64,000 nt of DNA, from NCBI GenBank assembly GCA_016213785.1, contig JACQZQ010000064.1, forward strand, positions 1-64,000, in the 5' to 3' direction. Position 1 is the stretch's first letter, and each line of letters opens with the position of its first letter. The translations under genes were made by a program, and so were the position numbers. Source of the stretch: Acidobacteriota bacterium (lineage in GTDB: Bacteria > Acidobacteriota > Blastocatellia > Chloracidobacteriales > JADJPF01). Below are positions 46,242 to 55,122 of the stretch, in pieces. The notes below the pieces were generated by a model that saw only the letters and a list, made by a program, of their open reading frames with translations, did not search any database and was not told where the DNA came from.

Positions 46242-47648
46242 ATGATTCTTAGACTATTTAAGTCTTTACTAATACTCCCTTTTCTTGCGTTTTTTTATCC
46301 TATTTTAGCAGCACCAACAATGAGAGTAGATTATTACCATACAGGTAATGTTTCTCAAGAACTTTTTAGCCTAGATCGTGTAATAATAGAACCCCTTGCT
46401 TGGCCTGGTAATCCACAAAAAGCCATAGATGATACTAATTTAGGAAAATATTTTTTTGAAGTAATTGATCGTAATAACAACCGAGTAGTTTATTCTCGTG
46501 GTTTTGCCTCAATTTATGGTGAATGGGAAACAACAGATGAGGCTAAAACTATAAATCGTACTTTTCATGAATCTCTACGGTTTCCTTCACCAAATGCACC
46601 TGTACAAGTTGTACTAAAAAAACGTGATGCTAATAATGCTTTTAGAGAAATTTGGTCTTTAATAATCGATCCTAAAGATATTTTTGTTGACCGTGCTAAA
46701 GTAAATCCACCTGCACGTCTTCTAGAAATAATGAAAAATGGAAATCCTGAAAATAAAGTTGATCTGCTTATCTTAGGCGATGGCTACACTAGCGCAGAAC
46801 AAGCAAAATTTGAACGCGACGCTAAACGTTTATCAGAACTTCTTTTTGCTACTTCTCCTTTTAAGGAGCGTAAAGCAGATTTTAATGTTTGGGGGCTTTG
46901 CCCAAGTTCAGCAGAGTCAGGAATTTCTAGACCCTCAACAGGTCTTTACCGCTCATCACCTTTAGGTTGTAGCTATGATGCCTTTGGCTCAGAAAGATAT
47001 ATTCTAACTTATGATAACCGAGCATTTCGTACCATAGCATCTTTTGCTCCTTATGATTTTGTAGAAATTTTAGTCAATAATCGTACTTATGGCGGAGGCG
47101 GAATTTTTAATCTTTATGGTACTGTTTCTGGTGATAGCACTTGGGCACCTTATATTTTTGTTCATGAATTTGGACATCATTTTGCTGGGCTAGCGGATGA
47201 ATATTACACTTCTTCAGTAGCTTACACTTCACCAACTGTTAAGCTTGAACCCTGGGAGCCAAACGTTACAGCCCTACTTGACCCTAATAATCTAAAATGG
47301 AAAGACTTAGTTGAATCTAGCACTCCAATTCCTACACCTTGGGGAAAAGATGCTTATGAACAATATTCTATTGAATATCAAAAGAAACGTAGCCGCATCC
47401 GAAGAGAAAACCGCCCAGAAGATGAAATGGATGCCTTATTTCAAGAAAACAAGGAAAATGACAAAAAGACCCTTGGACAAGAAAAATATTTTGGTAAAGT
47501 AGGAGCTTTTGAAGGCGCAATGTATGAAGCTAAGGGTTACTATCGACCAGAAGCAGATTGTATAATGTTTACTCGTAGCGAGGCTTTTTGTACTGTTTGC
47601 CGCCGTGCCATTGAAAGAGTAATAAACCTTTATGTAACAACTAATTAA
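46242..47648 (+). CDS. peptidase M64 (IgA peptidase family) protein
   Basis: A 468-residue exported metallopeptidase. A signal peptide (LFKSLLILPFLAFFYPILA) comes first. A beta-sandwich domain of about 150 residues (RVDYYHTGNVSQE, RTFHESLRFPSP) precedes the catalytic domain: VDLLILGDGYTSAEQAKFERD, then HEFGHHFAGLADEY with H308, E309 and H312 as zinc and catalytic residues. M64 proteins are secreted proteases. The ATG at 46242 has AGGAG 8 bases ahead; the TTG at 46236 is less likely. The C-terminus has several cysteines (DCIMFTRSEAFCTVCRRAI). Confidence 0.9.
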   Translation: MILRLFKSLLILPFLAFFYPILAAPTMRVDYYHTGNVSQELFSLDRVIIEPLAWPGNPQKAIDDTNLGKYFFEVIDRNNNRVVYSRGFASIYGEWETTDEAKTINRTFHESLRFPSPNAPVQVVLKKRDANNAFREIWSLIIDPKDIFVDRAKVNPPARLLEIMKNGNPENKVDLLILGDGYTSAEQAKFERDAKRLSELLFATSPFKERKADFNVWGLCPSSAESGISRPSTGLYRSSPLGCSYDAFGSERYILTYDNRAFRTIASFAPYDFVEILVNNRTYGGGGIFNLYGTVSGDSTWAPYIFVHEFGHHFAGLADEYYTSSVAYTSPTVKLEPWEPNVTALLDPNNLKWKDLVESSTPIPTPWGKDAYEQYSIEYQKKRSRIRRENRPEDEMDALFQENKENDKKTLGQEKYFGKVGAFEGAMYEAKGYYRPEADCIMFTRSEAFCTVCRRAIERVINLYVTTN

Positions 47649-47753
47649 AATTTATGAATTTATCTTTAAGCCATACCGTCAAGATAATTACCTTTATATG
47701 TATGGTTTAAAGATAATCAAAAACTTAATTTGATAAGTAATAATGGAGCTTTT

Positions 47754-48482
47754 TTGCCAAAAAAACCAACTTACAAAAACTCTAAAATAGCTTTTGTGCT
47801 TTTTACTAAAACTCCTGAGCTAGGCCAGGTAAAAACTAGGCTTGCTCTTAATATAGGCAATAAATTAGCCCTAGACTTTCACTCAGCTTTTATTGCAGAT
47901 TCCCTAGAAAATGTCTCTAAATTAAATAACTCTTTGGATAACTCTTTGGACTACTATTTATATCTTACAAAACCTTGGGATCTATCTACTGCCCCGATAC
48001 CTAAAATTCTAGAAAAAAATCTTTTTACTCTAAAATATCAATCAAAAGGCGATTTAGGAGTTAGATTACAAACAGCATTTCAAGAATTATTTTCTCTTTA
48101 TAAAGCTGTAATTATTATAGGTACAGATAGCCCTAATATACCTCTTTCTTATTTGGAAAAAGCCTTTATTGAGCTTAATAAATATGACCTAGTTATTGGT
48201 TCTAGTGTTGATGGAGGATATTACTTAATAGGGCTTAACAGAGATATAGAAAATTTCTCAAAAATTTTTACCAATATAAATTGGAGTACAGAAACGGTTT
48301 TTCAAGAGACTATAAAACGTATTGAAGTTAAAAATCTAACTTTCTATAACCTTCCAATTTGGTATGACATAGATACTCTAGACGATTTAATTAAACTAAA
48401 AAATAGTTTATTAGACCCTTATAATGAGAGTAAAAACTGTTTTCATACCAAAAAATTATTACAAACAACTGTTTTACCTTAA
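47754..48482 (+). CDS. DUF2064/TIGR04282-type glycosyltransferase-like protein
   Basis: A 242-residue soluble protein with the family motifs FTKTPELGQVKTRLA, DLGVRLQTAFQELF, VIIIGTDSPNIPLSYLEKAF, DLVIGSSVDGGYYLIGL and YDIDTLDDL. It has a nucleotide-sugar-transferase-like fold and is often found near biosynthesis genes for surface polymers; the substrate is unknown. I place the start at TTG 47754 because GGAG stands 6 bases before it; the alternative TTG 47730 has no such site. Confidence 0.88.
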   Translation: MPKKPTYKNSKIAFVLFTKTPELGQVKTRLALNIGNKLALDFHSAFIADSLENVSKLNNSLDNSLDYYLYLTKPWDLSTAPIPKILEKNLFTLKYQSKGDLGVRLQTAFQELFSLYKAVIIIGTDSPNIPLSYLEKAFIELNKYDLVIGSSVDGGYYLIGLNRDIENFSKIFTNINWSTETVFQETIKRIEVKNLTFYNLPIWYDIDTLDDLIKLKNSLLDPYNESKNCFHTKKLLQTTVLP

Positions 48483-48498
48483 AACTCTAGTAGTTAAA

Positions 48499-48535
48499 GT
48501 AGAGAACAGCAATTCTCTACTTGCTGCTCTCTACT
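48499..48535 (+). terminator. hairpin with alternative pairings after the DUF2064 gene
   Basis: GTAGAGAA and TTCTCTAC make one 8-bp stem; AGAGAACAGCAA can instead pair with the later TTGCTGCTCTCT over 12 positions with one mismatch. It terminates the plus-strand gene and precedes the stop of the minus-strand cysteine-rich gene. Confidence 0.6.
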
Positions 48536-48561
48536 GGTTAGTTTAACTCTCTAATCTTACT

Positions 48562-48963
48562 TTATGCACCTTTTTTGCTATCACAACAACTAGTGCCTGT
48601 TATACAACAGCTACCATTTGTAGTACAACAATCATCTGAAGTTGTTTTACTAGCTTGTTCTTCAGCACTACAACATTGTTTATCTTTTAGACAACAATTT
48701 GCGTCTTTTACACAACAACTATCGCTATTAAAAGCCACTTTTTTTACTTTAGTGCGTGAAGATTTTTTTGCTACAGTCTTTTTAGCTGCACAACAAGAAG
48801 CTTTTGTTTTACTACATTGTTCAGACTTATTTTGAGTAGCTTCTTGAGTAGCTTCTTGAGTAGCTTTTTCAGATTTTGGTGTCTGTTCTTGACCAAAAAC
48901 AGTCATAGAACTAAAGGCAAAAATTAAAGCAAAAGTAACTAGAAATGTTTTGAAATTTAACAT
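48562..48963 (-). CDS. exported cysteine-rich protein with CC repeats (133 aa)
   Basis: A signal peptide (FLVTFALIFAFSSMTVFG) is followed by a Gln/Glu/Thr segment with EATQ repeats. From residue 50 on there are seven CC pairs (SCCAAKK, SCCVKDA, NCCLKDK, QCCSAEE, DCCTTNG, SCCITGT, SCCDSKK), mostly 7-10 residues apart, and basic residues between. The spacing is regular enough to suggest metal binding or a disulfide mesh in the periplasm or cell surface. I know no named family that fits. The next gene upstream on the same strand is also cysteine-rich. Confidence 0.72.
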   Translation of the reverse strand: MLNFKTFLVTFALIFAFSSMTVFGQEQTPKSEKATQEATQEATQNKSEQCSKTKASCCAAKKTVAKKSSRTKVKKVAFNSDSCCVKDANCCLKDKQCCSAEEQASKTTSDDCCTTNGSCCITGTSCCDSKKGA

Positions 48964-49041
48964 ATATGTCTCCTATTTAAATTAATTTACCAAAGATTTA
49001 ACTAAAAATTTTTAGAGCAAATAACTTAGTTAAACTTATTT

Positions 49042-49578
49042 TTAAATCAGGAAGACACAACATTTAAGGTAGGTTTTTTCTTGATCAGAAAAGTTTCTTG
49101 TAGGTGGAGATAAATAAATCTTATCTTTTTGCCTAGCTTCAGTAAAAGCTAGATATAATGTATTTACAGCAGCATAACTATCTAGTTTAGGAAGCCTTGT
49201 AATATCAACAGCCTCATCTAAAGGTAAACAACAGCTCATCTTGCAATTAGATTCTTCTACGTAATCACAAGTCTCTGTTTCTTGGCTAAAAGAATCTGTT
49301 TCTTCTATTTCTATTGATATTTCTGAAAAGCATTCTTGGCTATTTTCATCAGAATTTTCTTTTACTTTTACACAACAATCACTACCACTTTCTGCAAATA
49401 AACCTGAGCTTTCATGACAATCAGGTTCATTTTCTTGAGTAGCACAAATTTCTTGAATAACTATTTGACATTTAGCAAAACAACAAACTATGTTCATCAT
49501 TCCGCTTAAGCAAAAAATTATTGCTAAAGCTAAAAGATTATAAGTTATTTGTTTAATCAAATTTTTTAGGTTAAACAT
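49042..49578 (-). CDS. cysteine-rich exported/membrane protein (178 aa)
   Basis: A hydrophobic N-terminal segment (LALAIIFCLSGMMNIVCC) acts as a signal or anchor. The middle is acidic with scattered cysteines (ICATQEN, PDCHESS, SDCCVKV, QECFSE, ETCDYVEESNCKMSCCLP). A C-terminal third rich in aromatic and charged residues ends in LKCCVFLI. I do not recognise it. It lies 78 bases upstream of the CC-repeat gene on the same strand, so the two are probably an operon, but they share no clear sequence beyond cysteine richness. Confidence 0.65.
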   Translation of the reverse strand: MFNLKNLIKQITYNLLALAIIFCLSGMMNIVCCFAKCQIVIQEICATQENEPDCHESSGLFAESGSDCCVKVKENSDENSQECFSEISIEIEETDSFSQETETCDYVEESNCKMSCCLPLDEAVDITRLPKLDSYAAVNTLYLAFTEARQKDKIYLSPPTRNFSDQEKTYLKCCVFLI

Positions 49579-49696
49579 TTTTGTTTATAAATTTTGCTAA
49601 AAGAAATATTTAGAAAATAGCAAATAAACCTTAGCACAGCCATACAAAAGCTGTCTAACTATTTTTTCTAGAAATTTCCACGTTGTCTAAACACTA

Positions 49697-49978
49697 TTAT
49701 TTATCAATATCCAGGGCAATATTTCTTTCTTTAGCAAATAAAGTTGCTTCTGTTGCATCATTAAATACCTGAATAATGTCAATTTCACACAATAGATTTT
49801 TACTACCTATTTTTACTTGAATCATTCTACGAATAATTCCATCGCTAGGACAGATTTTTAGTAAACAGATTTTTTCTGTGCGTTGTTCTTGACATAAATA
49901 ACAACGTTTAGGGCCTCGTTTACAATGAAAAAAAGTTAATTTTTTTATTAAATAAGAGGGTATTTCTTCTTTTACCAT
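49697..49978 (-). CDS. small protein with CxxC motif downstream of rapZ (93 aa)
   Basis: No family is recognised. It starts MVKEEIPSYLIKKLTFFHCKRGPKRCYLCQEQ and contains C-x(6)-C-x-x-C and two further cysteines, which could bind zinc. The last third looks alpha-helical. It lies 45 bases after the rapZ stop on the same strand and is probably its last co-transcribed gene. A PTS component usual at this place is absent. Confidence 0.55.
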   Translation of the reverse strand: MVKEEIPSYLIKKLTFFHCKRGPKRCYLCQEQRTEKICLLKICPSDGIIRRMIQVKIGSKNLLCEIDIIQVFNDATEATLFAKERNIALDIDK

Positions 49979-50023
49979 AAGAAAATAAATATCTTAAATT
50001 AGAGAATTTTTAGTTTAATTTTA

Positions 50024-50893
50024 TTAGCGCTTAGAAACATCTCTATGAGTTGCGCGAGCTTTATAACCAGCTTTACGCAACCTTTCAGCAAGTGTTTCAG
50101 AAACCATTACCGAACGGTGTTGTCCTCCTGTACAACCTACACCAATTGTTAAATAGCTACGTCCTTCTCGCTTATAACGTGGTACTAAAAATTCCAGCAA
50201 ATCACCAAATCGGTCTATGGTTTCGCGCACCTCTTGGAAAGTAAGCATATAATCAGTTACTTCCGTATGACGACCTGTTAAAGGTCTTAATTCAGGGACA
50301 AAGTGAGGATTAGGAAGAAAGCGTACATCAAAAAGCAGGTCTAAAGCTACAGGTATACCGTGTTTATGACCAAAACTCATTATAGTTAAGTTCATATCTA
50401 AACTGTCTGTACTTGTAGCAAATTCTTCAACAAAATAGCGGCGTAGTGTATGAACAGTATGTTCAGAAGTATCAACAATAATGCTAGCTAAATCCCTTAT
50501 TGGGGCTAAAAGTTTTTTCTCTGCTCTAATTGATTCAAGAAGATTATTAACAGTTTCAACTAACGGATGAGGACGACGTGTTTCTGAAAATCGTACTTGT
50601 AAAGCTTCATCACTGGCTTCTAGAAAAACCATTTTTAGTTCTATATCTACTTGATGTTGAAGTTGTTCATAAATAGGTGGAAATTCAGTTAAAAACTGTC
50701 TTTCTCTTGCATCTATTACTAAAGCAGCTTGAGTAATATTCTCCTGAGTCCTGCGACATAGTTCAATAAAAGTAGGAATTAAGGCTACAGGCAAATTATC
50801 AATACAAAAATAGCCTAAATCCTCAAATGCCTTTATAGCAGTGTGTTTGCCAGATCCACTTAAACCAGTAATAATAATAATACGCAAGCTCAT
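50024..50893 (-). CDS. rapZ: RNase adapter protein RapZ
   Basis: 289 residues from ATG 50893. The P-loop ITGLSGSGKHTA is followed by GYFCIDNLPVALIP, then DARE, SDEALQVRFSETRRPHPL, and the C-terminal binding pocket GVGCTGGQHRSV. Family members bind nucleotide and, in Enterobacteria, target an RNase to a sugar-phosphate regulatory RNA; in other bacteria the role is less clear. The start lies 2 bases away from the hprK stop, so both are translated as one unit. A longer TTG start exists but has no ribosome site. Confidence 0.95.
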   Translation of the reverse strand: MSLRIIIITGLSGSGKHTAIKAFEDLGYFCIDNLPVALIPTFIELCRRTQENITQAALVIDARERQFLTEFPPIYEQLQHQVDIELKMVFLEASDEALQVRFSETRRPHPLVETVNNLLESIRAEKKLLAPIRDLASIIVDTSEHTVHTLRRYFVEEFATSTDSLDMNLTIMSFGHKHGIPVALDLLFDVRFLPNPHFVPELRPLTGRHTEVTDYMLTFQEVRETIDRFGDLLEFLVPRYKREGRSYLTIGVGCTGGQHRSVMVSETLAERLRKAGYKARATHRDVSKR

Positions 50894-50894
50894 A

Positions 50895-51875
50895 TTATTT
50901 ATTTTCTTTAGATCCTGGGTCAAGACTTAGTGCGGCTGTATGTCTAGAAGTAAACTCTCTTACGGCATTTATTCCACGTAATTTTAATAGATGGTTTCGT
51001 ACAGCCACCTCCACCAGAGTAGAAACATTCCGGCCAAAAGTAACAGGGAGTCTTATTAAAGGCACATTTAATGCTAAAATAGAGCTAAATTCTTCATCTA
51101 AGCCTATGCGGTCATAAAATTTATTTTGTTCCCATCTCTCTAAACGAATAACTAAATCCAGTGAGCTAGAGAGAGCAAGGGCAGAAAATCCAAATAGATC
51201 TTTAATATTAATTATCCCTAACCCACGTATTTCCATATGGTTGCGTACCATTTCAGGAGCATTACAAGCTAACTGATTAGCTATACGTCTTATCTCTACT
51301 ACATCATCAGAAACTAATCTATGTCCGTGATTAATAAGGTCTAAAGCACATTCACTTTTACCTACGCCACTTTCTCCTTGCAAAAAAACCCCTAAATTAA
51401 ACATTTCCATCATTACACCATGTAAAATTACTAGAGGAGCAAGTTTTTTTGAAAGGAAATCAGTTAATTTTGTAGTTGTTATAGCACTAATTTCAGAAGT
51501 AATTAAGATAGGTAGTTGTGCTATTTCTGCTAATCTAAGAAGTTCCTCAGGTGGGTCTAATCCTTTAGTTATTATAATTGCAGCAATTTCATTTAATGGT
51601 AGGTTTGCAATTAAGTTTAAGCGGCTTTCTTGAGAAAGTTGGGCTAAGTAATGGTTTTCACTTTGGCCTAAAATTTGAATTCGTCCGCTATCAATATAGC
51701 CACTATCTCCAGTCAAAGCTAAGCCTAACCTTTGAACATGCGAAACTGTTATTTTACGGTTTAATCCTGAGCTACCAGTAAGTAACTTTAGAGTTAGACA
51801 ATTAATTGTTTCTGTCAATAACTCTTCAACAGTAATAGTAGGTTTTATGGGTTGCTCAACGCCTTTCGGCATCAT
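50895..51875 (-). CDS. hprK: HPr kinase/phosphorylase
   Basis: A 326-residue protein with an N-terminal DRTGG-like domain (residues 10-140) and the catalytic half with Walker A GESGVGKSECAL, followed by HRLVSDDVVEIRR and MEIRGLGIINIKDLFG. It phosphorylates Ser-46 of HPr. No HPr gene is within the window. It is followed at once by rapZ, the usual pair in proteobacterial-type nitrogen/phosphotransfer clusters. Confidence 0.95.
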   Translation of the reverse strand: MMPKGVEQPIKPTITVEELLTETINCLTLKLLTGSSGLNRKITVSHVQRLGLALTGDSGYIDSGRIQILGQSENHYLAQLSQESRLNLIANLPLNEIAAIIITKGLDPPEELLRLAEIAQLPILITSEISAITTTKLTDFLSKKLAPLVILHGVMMEMFNLGVFLQGESGVGKSECALDLINHGHRLVSDDVVEIRRIANQLACNAPEMVRNHMEIRGLGIINIKDLFGFSALALSSSLDLVIRLERWEQNKFYDRIGLDEEFSSILALNVPLIRLPVTFGRNVSTLVEVAVRNHLLKLRGINAVREFTSRHTAALSLDPGSKENK

Positions 51876-51906
51876 AAAAAAGCTTTATACCTCACAAATT
51901 AAACTC

Positions 51907-51947
51907 TTTTGGGGAGACTAAGCTTTGATGGCTTAGTCTCCCCAAAA
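51907..51947. terminator. 17-bp hairpin between hpf and hprK
   Basis: TTTTGGGGAGACTAAGC pairs perfectly with its inverse around TTTGATG. It lies between two genes of the same direction, so on the minus strand it ends the rpoN-hpf transcript before hprK. Confidence 0.8.
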
Positions 51948-51950
51948 CCC

Positions 51951-52487
51951 CTAAGGCTCTATTAGCCCAAAATTACCATCTTTACGTTTATAAATAACTG
52001 CAATGCGTTCAGTTTTAGCATCACGAAAAACTAAAAAATGATCCTCAGAACCTTTTACCTCTTGCATTGCCTCCTCAGGAGTTAAAGGCTTAACAGCATA
52101 GCGATTAGAGCGAATTATCTTAGCCTCTTCACCACTTGCCTCTTCAGCATTATCTTCTCCTACTCTAACAACTTCTATAGCTTGAGATTGGCGTTTTAAG
52201 TTAGTCTTTTTCTCCTTTAGTTTTAAGGCTTGACGTTCTAGTTTATCTGCGGCTTGAGTTAAAGCTGTATACATATCATCTGTTTCTGCCTTAACAGTTA
52301 GTTCTTGATCACGCCAACGGAAAAGAATTTCTGCCCGATGACGGTGTTTTTCTACTTCTAGGATTACATGTGCTTTCCCTACTTTGTCAAAGTCAAAGAT
52401 TTTTTCAATCTTTTCTAATTGTTCTTGTGCATGTTTTTTTATTGCTGCTGAAACTTCTACATGTCGCCCGGTAAATTCAACTTTCAT
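51951..52487 (-). CDS. hpf: ribosome hibernation promoting factor, long form
   Basis: 178 residues. The N-terminal domain (MKVEFTGRHVEVSAAIKKHAQ, HRAEILFRWRDQELTVKAE, DMYTALTQAADKLERQ) binds the 30S subunit; the C-terminal domain (YAVKPLTPEEAMQEVKGSED, FLVFRDAKTERIAVIYKRKDGNFGLIEP) mediates dimerisation of 70S ribosomes, as in long HPF. It follows rpoN by 100 bases, its usual neighbour. Confidence 0.95.
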   Translation of the reverse strand: MKVEFTGRHVEVSAAIKKHAQEQLEKIEKIFDFDKVGKAHVILEVEKHRHRAEILFRWRDQELTVKAETDDMYTALTQAADKLERQALKLKEKKTNLKRQSQAIEVVRVGEDNAEEASGEEAKIIRSNRYAVKPLTPEEAMQEVKGSEDHFLVFRDAKTERIAVIYKRKDGNFGLIEP

Positions 52488-52587
52488 AGTATATTCAGCA
52501 TGACCCTATGATTACTGCTACAGAATCTATGCCGCCTCCTAAAAATAAAATTTTAATTCTTGGCAAACAAATAAATTTGCCTCCATT

Positions 52588-54111
52588 CTATCCTACAATT
52601 CGGCGCTCTCTTGAACCCGGTATATTCATTTGATCTCGATATTTAGCAACTGTGCGCCGTGACATCTTCATACCTTCTCTAGCAAGTTTTTCTGCAATTT
52701 CTTCATCTGTTAAAGGACTACGTACATTTTCCATCTCTATCATTTTCTTAATCTGTAATTTAATTACTCTAGTTGAGACTTCTTCACCATCATCATTAAC
52801 CATTCCTTCAGTAAAGAAGCGTCTTAGCTCAATAACACCTTGAGGAGTATGGGCATATTTACCATTTACTACACGTGAAACAGTAGAAAGATGCATCTCA
52901 ATATCCTCTGCAATATCCTTAAGCATCATTGGTCTAATAGACTCAACACCTTTATCTAAAAACTCTCTTTGTCGTCTAACAATAGATTCACAAACTTTAT
53001 AAATAGTCTGTCTACGATGCTCAATATTTTTTAGTAAATCTACGGCAGAACGAAATCTAGTTTTAATATAATCTCTAGTTTCTTTAGTAGTCTCATCATT
53101 TTCTAATAGCTTACGATAATGGGAGTTTATTCTAAGCTGAGGCATCCCATCATCATTAAAGTGAATATAATACTCATCATCTATTTTTTCTATATAAACC
53201 TCAGGCTCAATATATTGTGTAGTTTTTGCCGCATATTTACGACCTGGATAAGGTTCAAGCTTACGAATTATCTCTAGTTCTGCTTTTAATTGATCTAAAG
53301 TAATGCCTAGCTCTTTAGCCAAGTCTGGTAAGCGGTAGGGTTGTAGCCTATCTAAATAGCTTGTAATTAATTTAGCGGCTAGACGGTTAGCACAACCAAG
53401 CTGTTCTAATTGAACTAGTAAACATTCTTTTCTTTCAAGCGATCCAACTCCAGTAGGATCAAAAGTTTGTACAGTTTTACGTGCTTTTTCTACAACAGTT
53501 AGAGGCCAATTACCCATTTCCATAATTTCATCTAAAGTAGCATCTAAATAACCATCGTCATTAAGATTACCTATAACGGCTTCAGCGGCTTCGCGAGTTT
53601 GCCCTGAAAGACCTGACATATTTAATTGCCATAAAAGATGCTCAGCCAAAGTAAGCGGTCGGGTAATCATATTTTCAAAAGAAGGCCGCTCTCTTTGCTC
53701 ATATTCATGAGTCTTATAGCCAGGGTCTAAATAGTCTTCAAATGTAGTGCCAAAATCTATTTCTTGAAAAGAATCTGGGTTAACATCTGCTTCTGCTTCG
53801 CTTTCTTCAAAATTGCTTTCTGAAACGGTTTTGTTTTCTGTGGGGTTTACTTCGTTTGATTGGGCTTCAACCATTGGTGGTTGTGGATTATCAGCCGCAT
53901 ATAATGACTCATCCATTGTAGATAGAGATTCAACAGTTTCACCTGGGCCACTTTCCTCTATTTCTAGTACAATGTTTTCAATTAGTTCGGTTTGAACTAG
54001 ATCTTGCATCTCTAGGGTTGTCATTCCTAAGAGTTCTATACGTTGCCGCATTTGCGGGGTTAGAACAAGTTGTTGACGTAGGCTAGTTATTAAATTTGGC
54101 TTAATTGACAT
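52588..54111 (-). CDS. rpoN: RNA polymerase sigma-54 factor
   Basis: 507 residues. Region I is at the N-terminus ([22 protein letters not shown]). The acidic linker is longer than usual at about 90 residues. Region III contains the core-binding and HTH parts ([22 protein letters not shown]) and the RpoN box reads [15 protein letters not shown] near the C-terminus. It directs transcription from -24/-12 promoters and needs AAA+ activators, none of which is in the window. It is followed by hpf and preceded by lptB, the conserved order. Confidence 0.96.
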   Translation of the reverse strand: MSIKPNLITSLRQQLVLTPQMRQRIELLGMTTLEMQDLVQTELIENIVLEIEESGPGETVESLSTMDESLYAADNPQPPMVEAQSNEVNPTENKTVSESNFEESEAEADVNPDSFQEIDFGTTFEDYLDPGYKTHEYEQRERPSFENMITRPLTLAEHLLWQLNMSGLSGQTREAAEAVIGNLNDDGYLDATLDEIMEMGNWPLTVVEKARKTVQTFDPTGVGSLERKECLLVQLEQLGCANRLAAKLITSYLDRLQPYRLPDLAKELGITLDQLKAELEIIRKLEPYPGRKYAAKTTQYIEPEVYIEKIDDEYYIHFNDDGMPQLRINSHYRKLLENDETTKETRDYIKTRFRSAVDLLKNIEHRRQTIYKVCESIVRRQREFLDKGVESIRPMMLKDIAEDIEMHLSTVSRVVNGKYAHTPQGVIELRRFFTEGMVNDDGEEVSTRVIKLQIKKMIEMENVRSPLTDEEIAEKLAREGMKMSRRTVAKYRDQMNIPGSRERRIVG

Positions 54112-54185
54112 ATCTATCCACTCTTATAGAGTTTTAAAAACTTAAAATGAGCTTGCTAAATTTATAAAAACTAATTTAGCCTTTT

Positions 54186-55091
54186 TTACATCCTAAAGTT
54201 TTCTCCTAGGTACACTTTTCTTACTTCTTTATCTGAAGTAAGTTCTGAAGGAGTACCTGTACGAAAAATCGAGCCATTATTAATAATATAAGCACGGTCT
54301 GTAATGGCTAAGGTTTCGCGTACATTATGATCTGTGATTAGTACACCAATACCACTATCTTTTAGACGCTTAACTATTTTTTGTATATCTAAAACAGCTA
54401 TTGGATCAATTCCAGCAAATGGTTCATCTAAAAGGATAAAATAGGGTTTTAAGGTTAAACAACGAGCGATTTCTGTTCTACGACGCTCGCCCCCTGAAAG
54501 AGCATATCCTATTGTATGACGAACATGTACTATATCAAGTTCCTCAAGTAGTTTTTCTAGCTGCTCTTGTCTTTCTTGTCTAGAAAGTTCTAAGGTTTCT
54601 AATATAGCTAAGATGTTTTTTTCTACGGTTAATTTACGAAAGATCGAAGGCTCTTGAGGTAAATAAGAAATACCTCGTCTTGCCCTTAAATACATTGGTA
54701 ATTCTGTAATATCCCCATCACCAAGACGAATACGACCAGCATCAGGTTTTTCTAGGCCTACAATCATATAAAAACTAGTAGTTTTACCAGCGCCATTTGG
54801 GCCTAAAAGTCCAACAATTTCGCCTCGTCTTACTTCTACCTCTACCTCATTAACGACACAACGGCCTCTATAGGATTTTTTCAATCCTTCAGCACGCAAA
54901 AGTTCTGGCCCTTTATCTGGTGTTTTACTTACGAGTTCCACCGGCAGATTATGAAAGCCTTGTGCAGGTTCAATTTCAATTTCAATTTCTACTTGGCTAC
55001 TGACGGCAGAGTTTGTTGGCAAATCAGGTGTATCGAGTTTTTTTTCATTCGATACCATTTCAACGCTAAGTTTTTTAGTTTTTTTACCCAC
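54186..55091 (-). CDS. lptB: LPS export ABC ATPase
   Basis: 301 residues. A polar N-terminal extension of about 65 residues comes before the usual LptB start ([19 protein letters not shown]). Walker A is GPNGAGKTT, the signature LSGGERRR and Walker [14 protein letters not shown]. It powers extraction of lipopolysaccharide from the inner membrane with LptFG. The large LptC/LptA-like protein is encoded upstream and rpoN downstream. The extension is unusual and contains [14 protein letters not shown]-type repeats; an internal start is possible, but no clear site was seen. Confidence 0.94.
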   Translation of the reverse strand: MGKKTKKLSVEMVSNEKKLDTPDLPTNSAVSSQVEIEIEIEPAQGFHNLPVELVSKTPDKGPELLRAEGLKKSYRGRCVVNEVEVEVRRGEIVGLLGPNGAGKTTSFYMIVGLEKPDAGRIRLGDGDITELPMYLRARRGISYLPQEPSIFRKLTVEKNILAILETLELSRQERQEQLEKLLEELDIVHVRHTIGYALSGGERRRTEIARCLTLKPYFILLDEPFAGIDPIAVLDIQKIVKRLKDSGIGVLITDHNVRETLAITDRAYIINNGSIFRTGTPSELTSDKEVRKVYLGENFRM

Positions 55092-55122
55092 TTAAACCTC
55101 TGCTCCTAATCTAAACTATTTA

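Noticed and set aside
48575-48835. Glutamine-rich plus-strand frame
   Set aside because: It is antisense to the CC-repeat protein, whose signal peptide and stop/start context are better.
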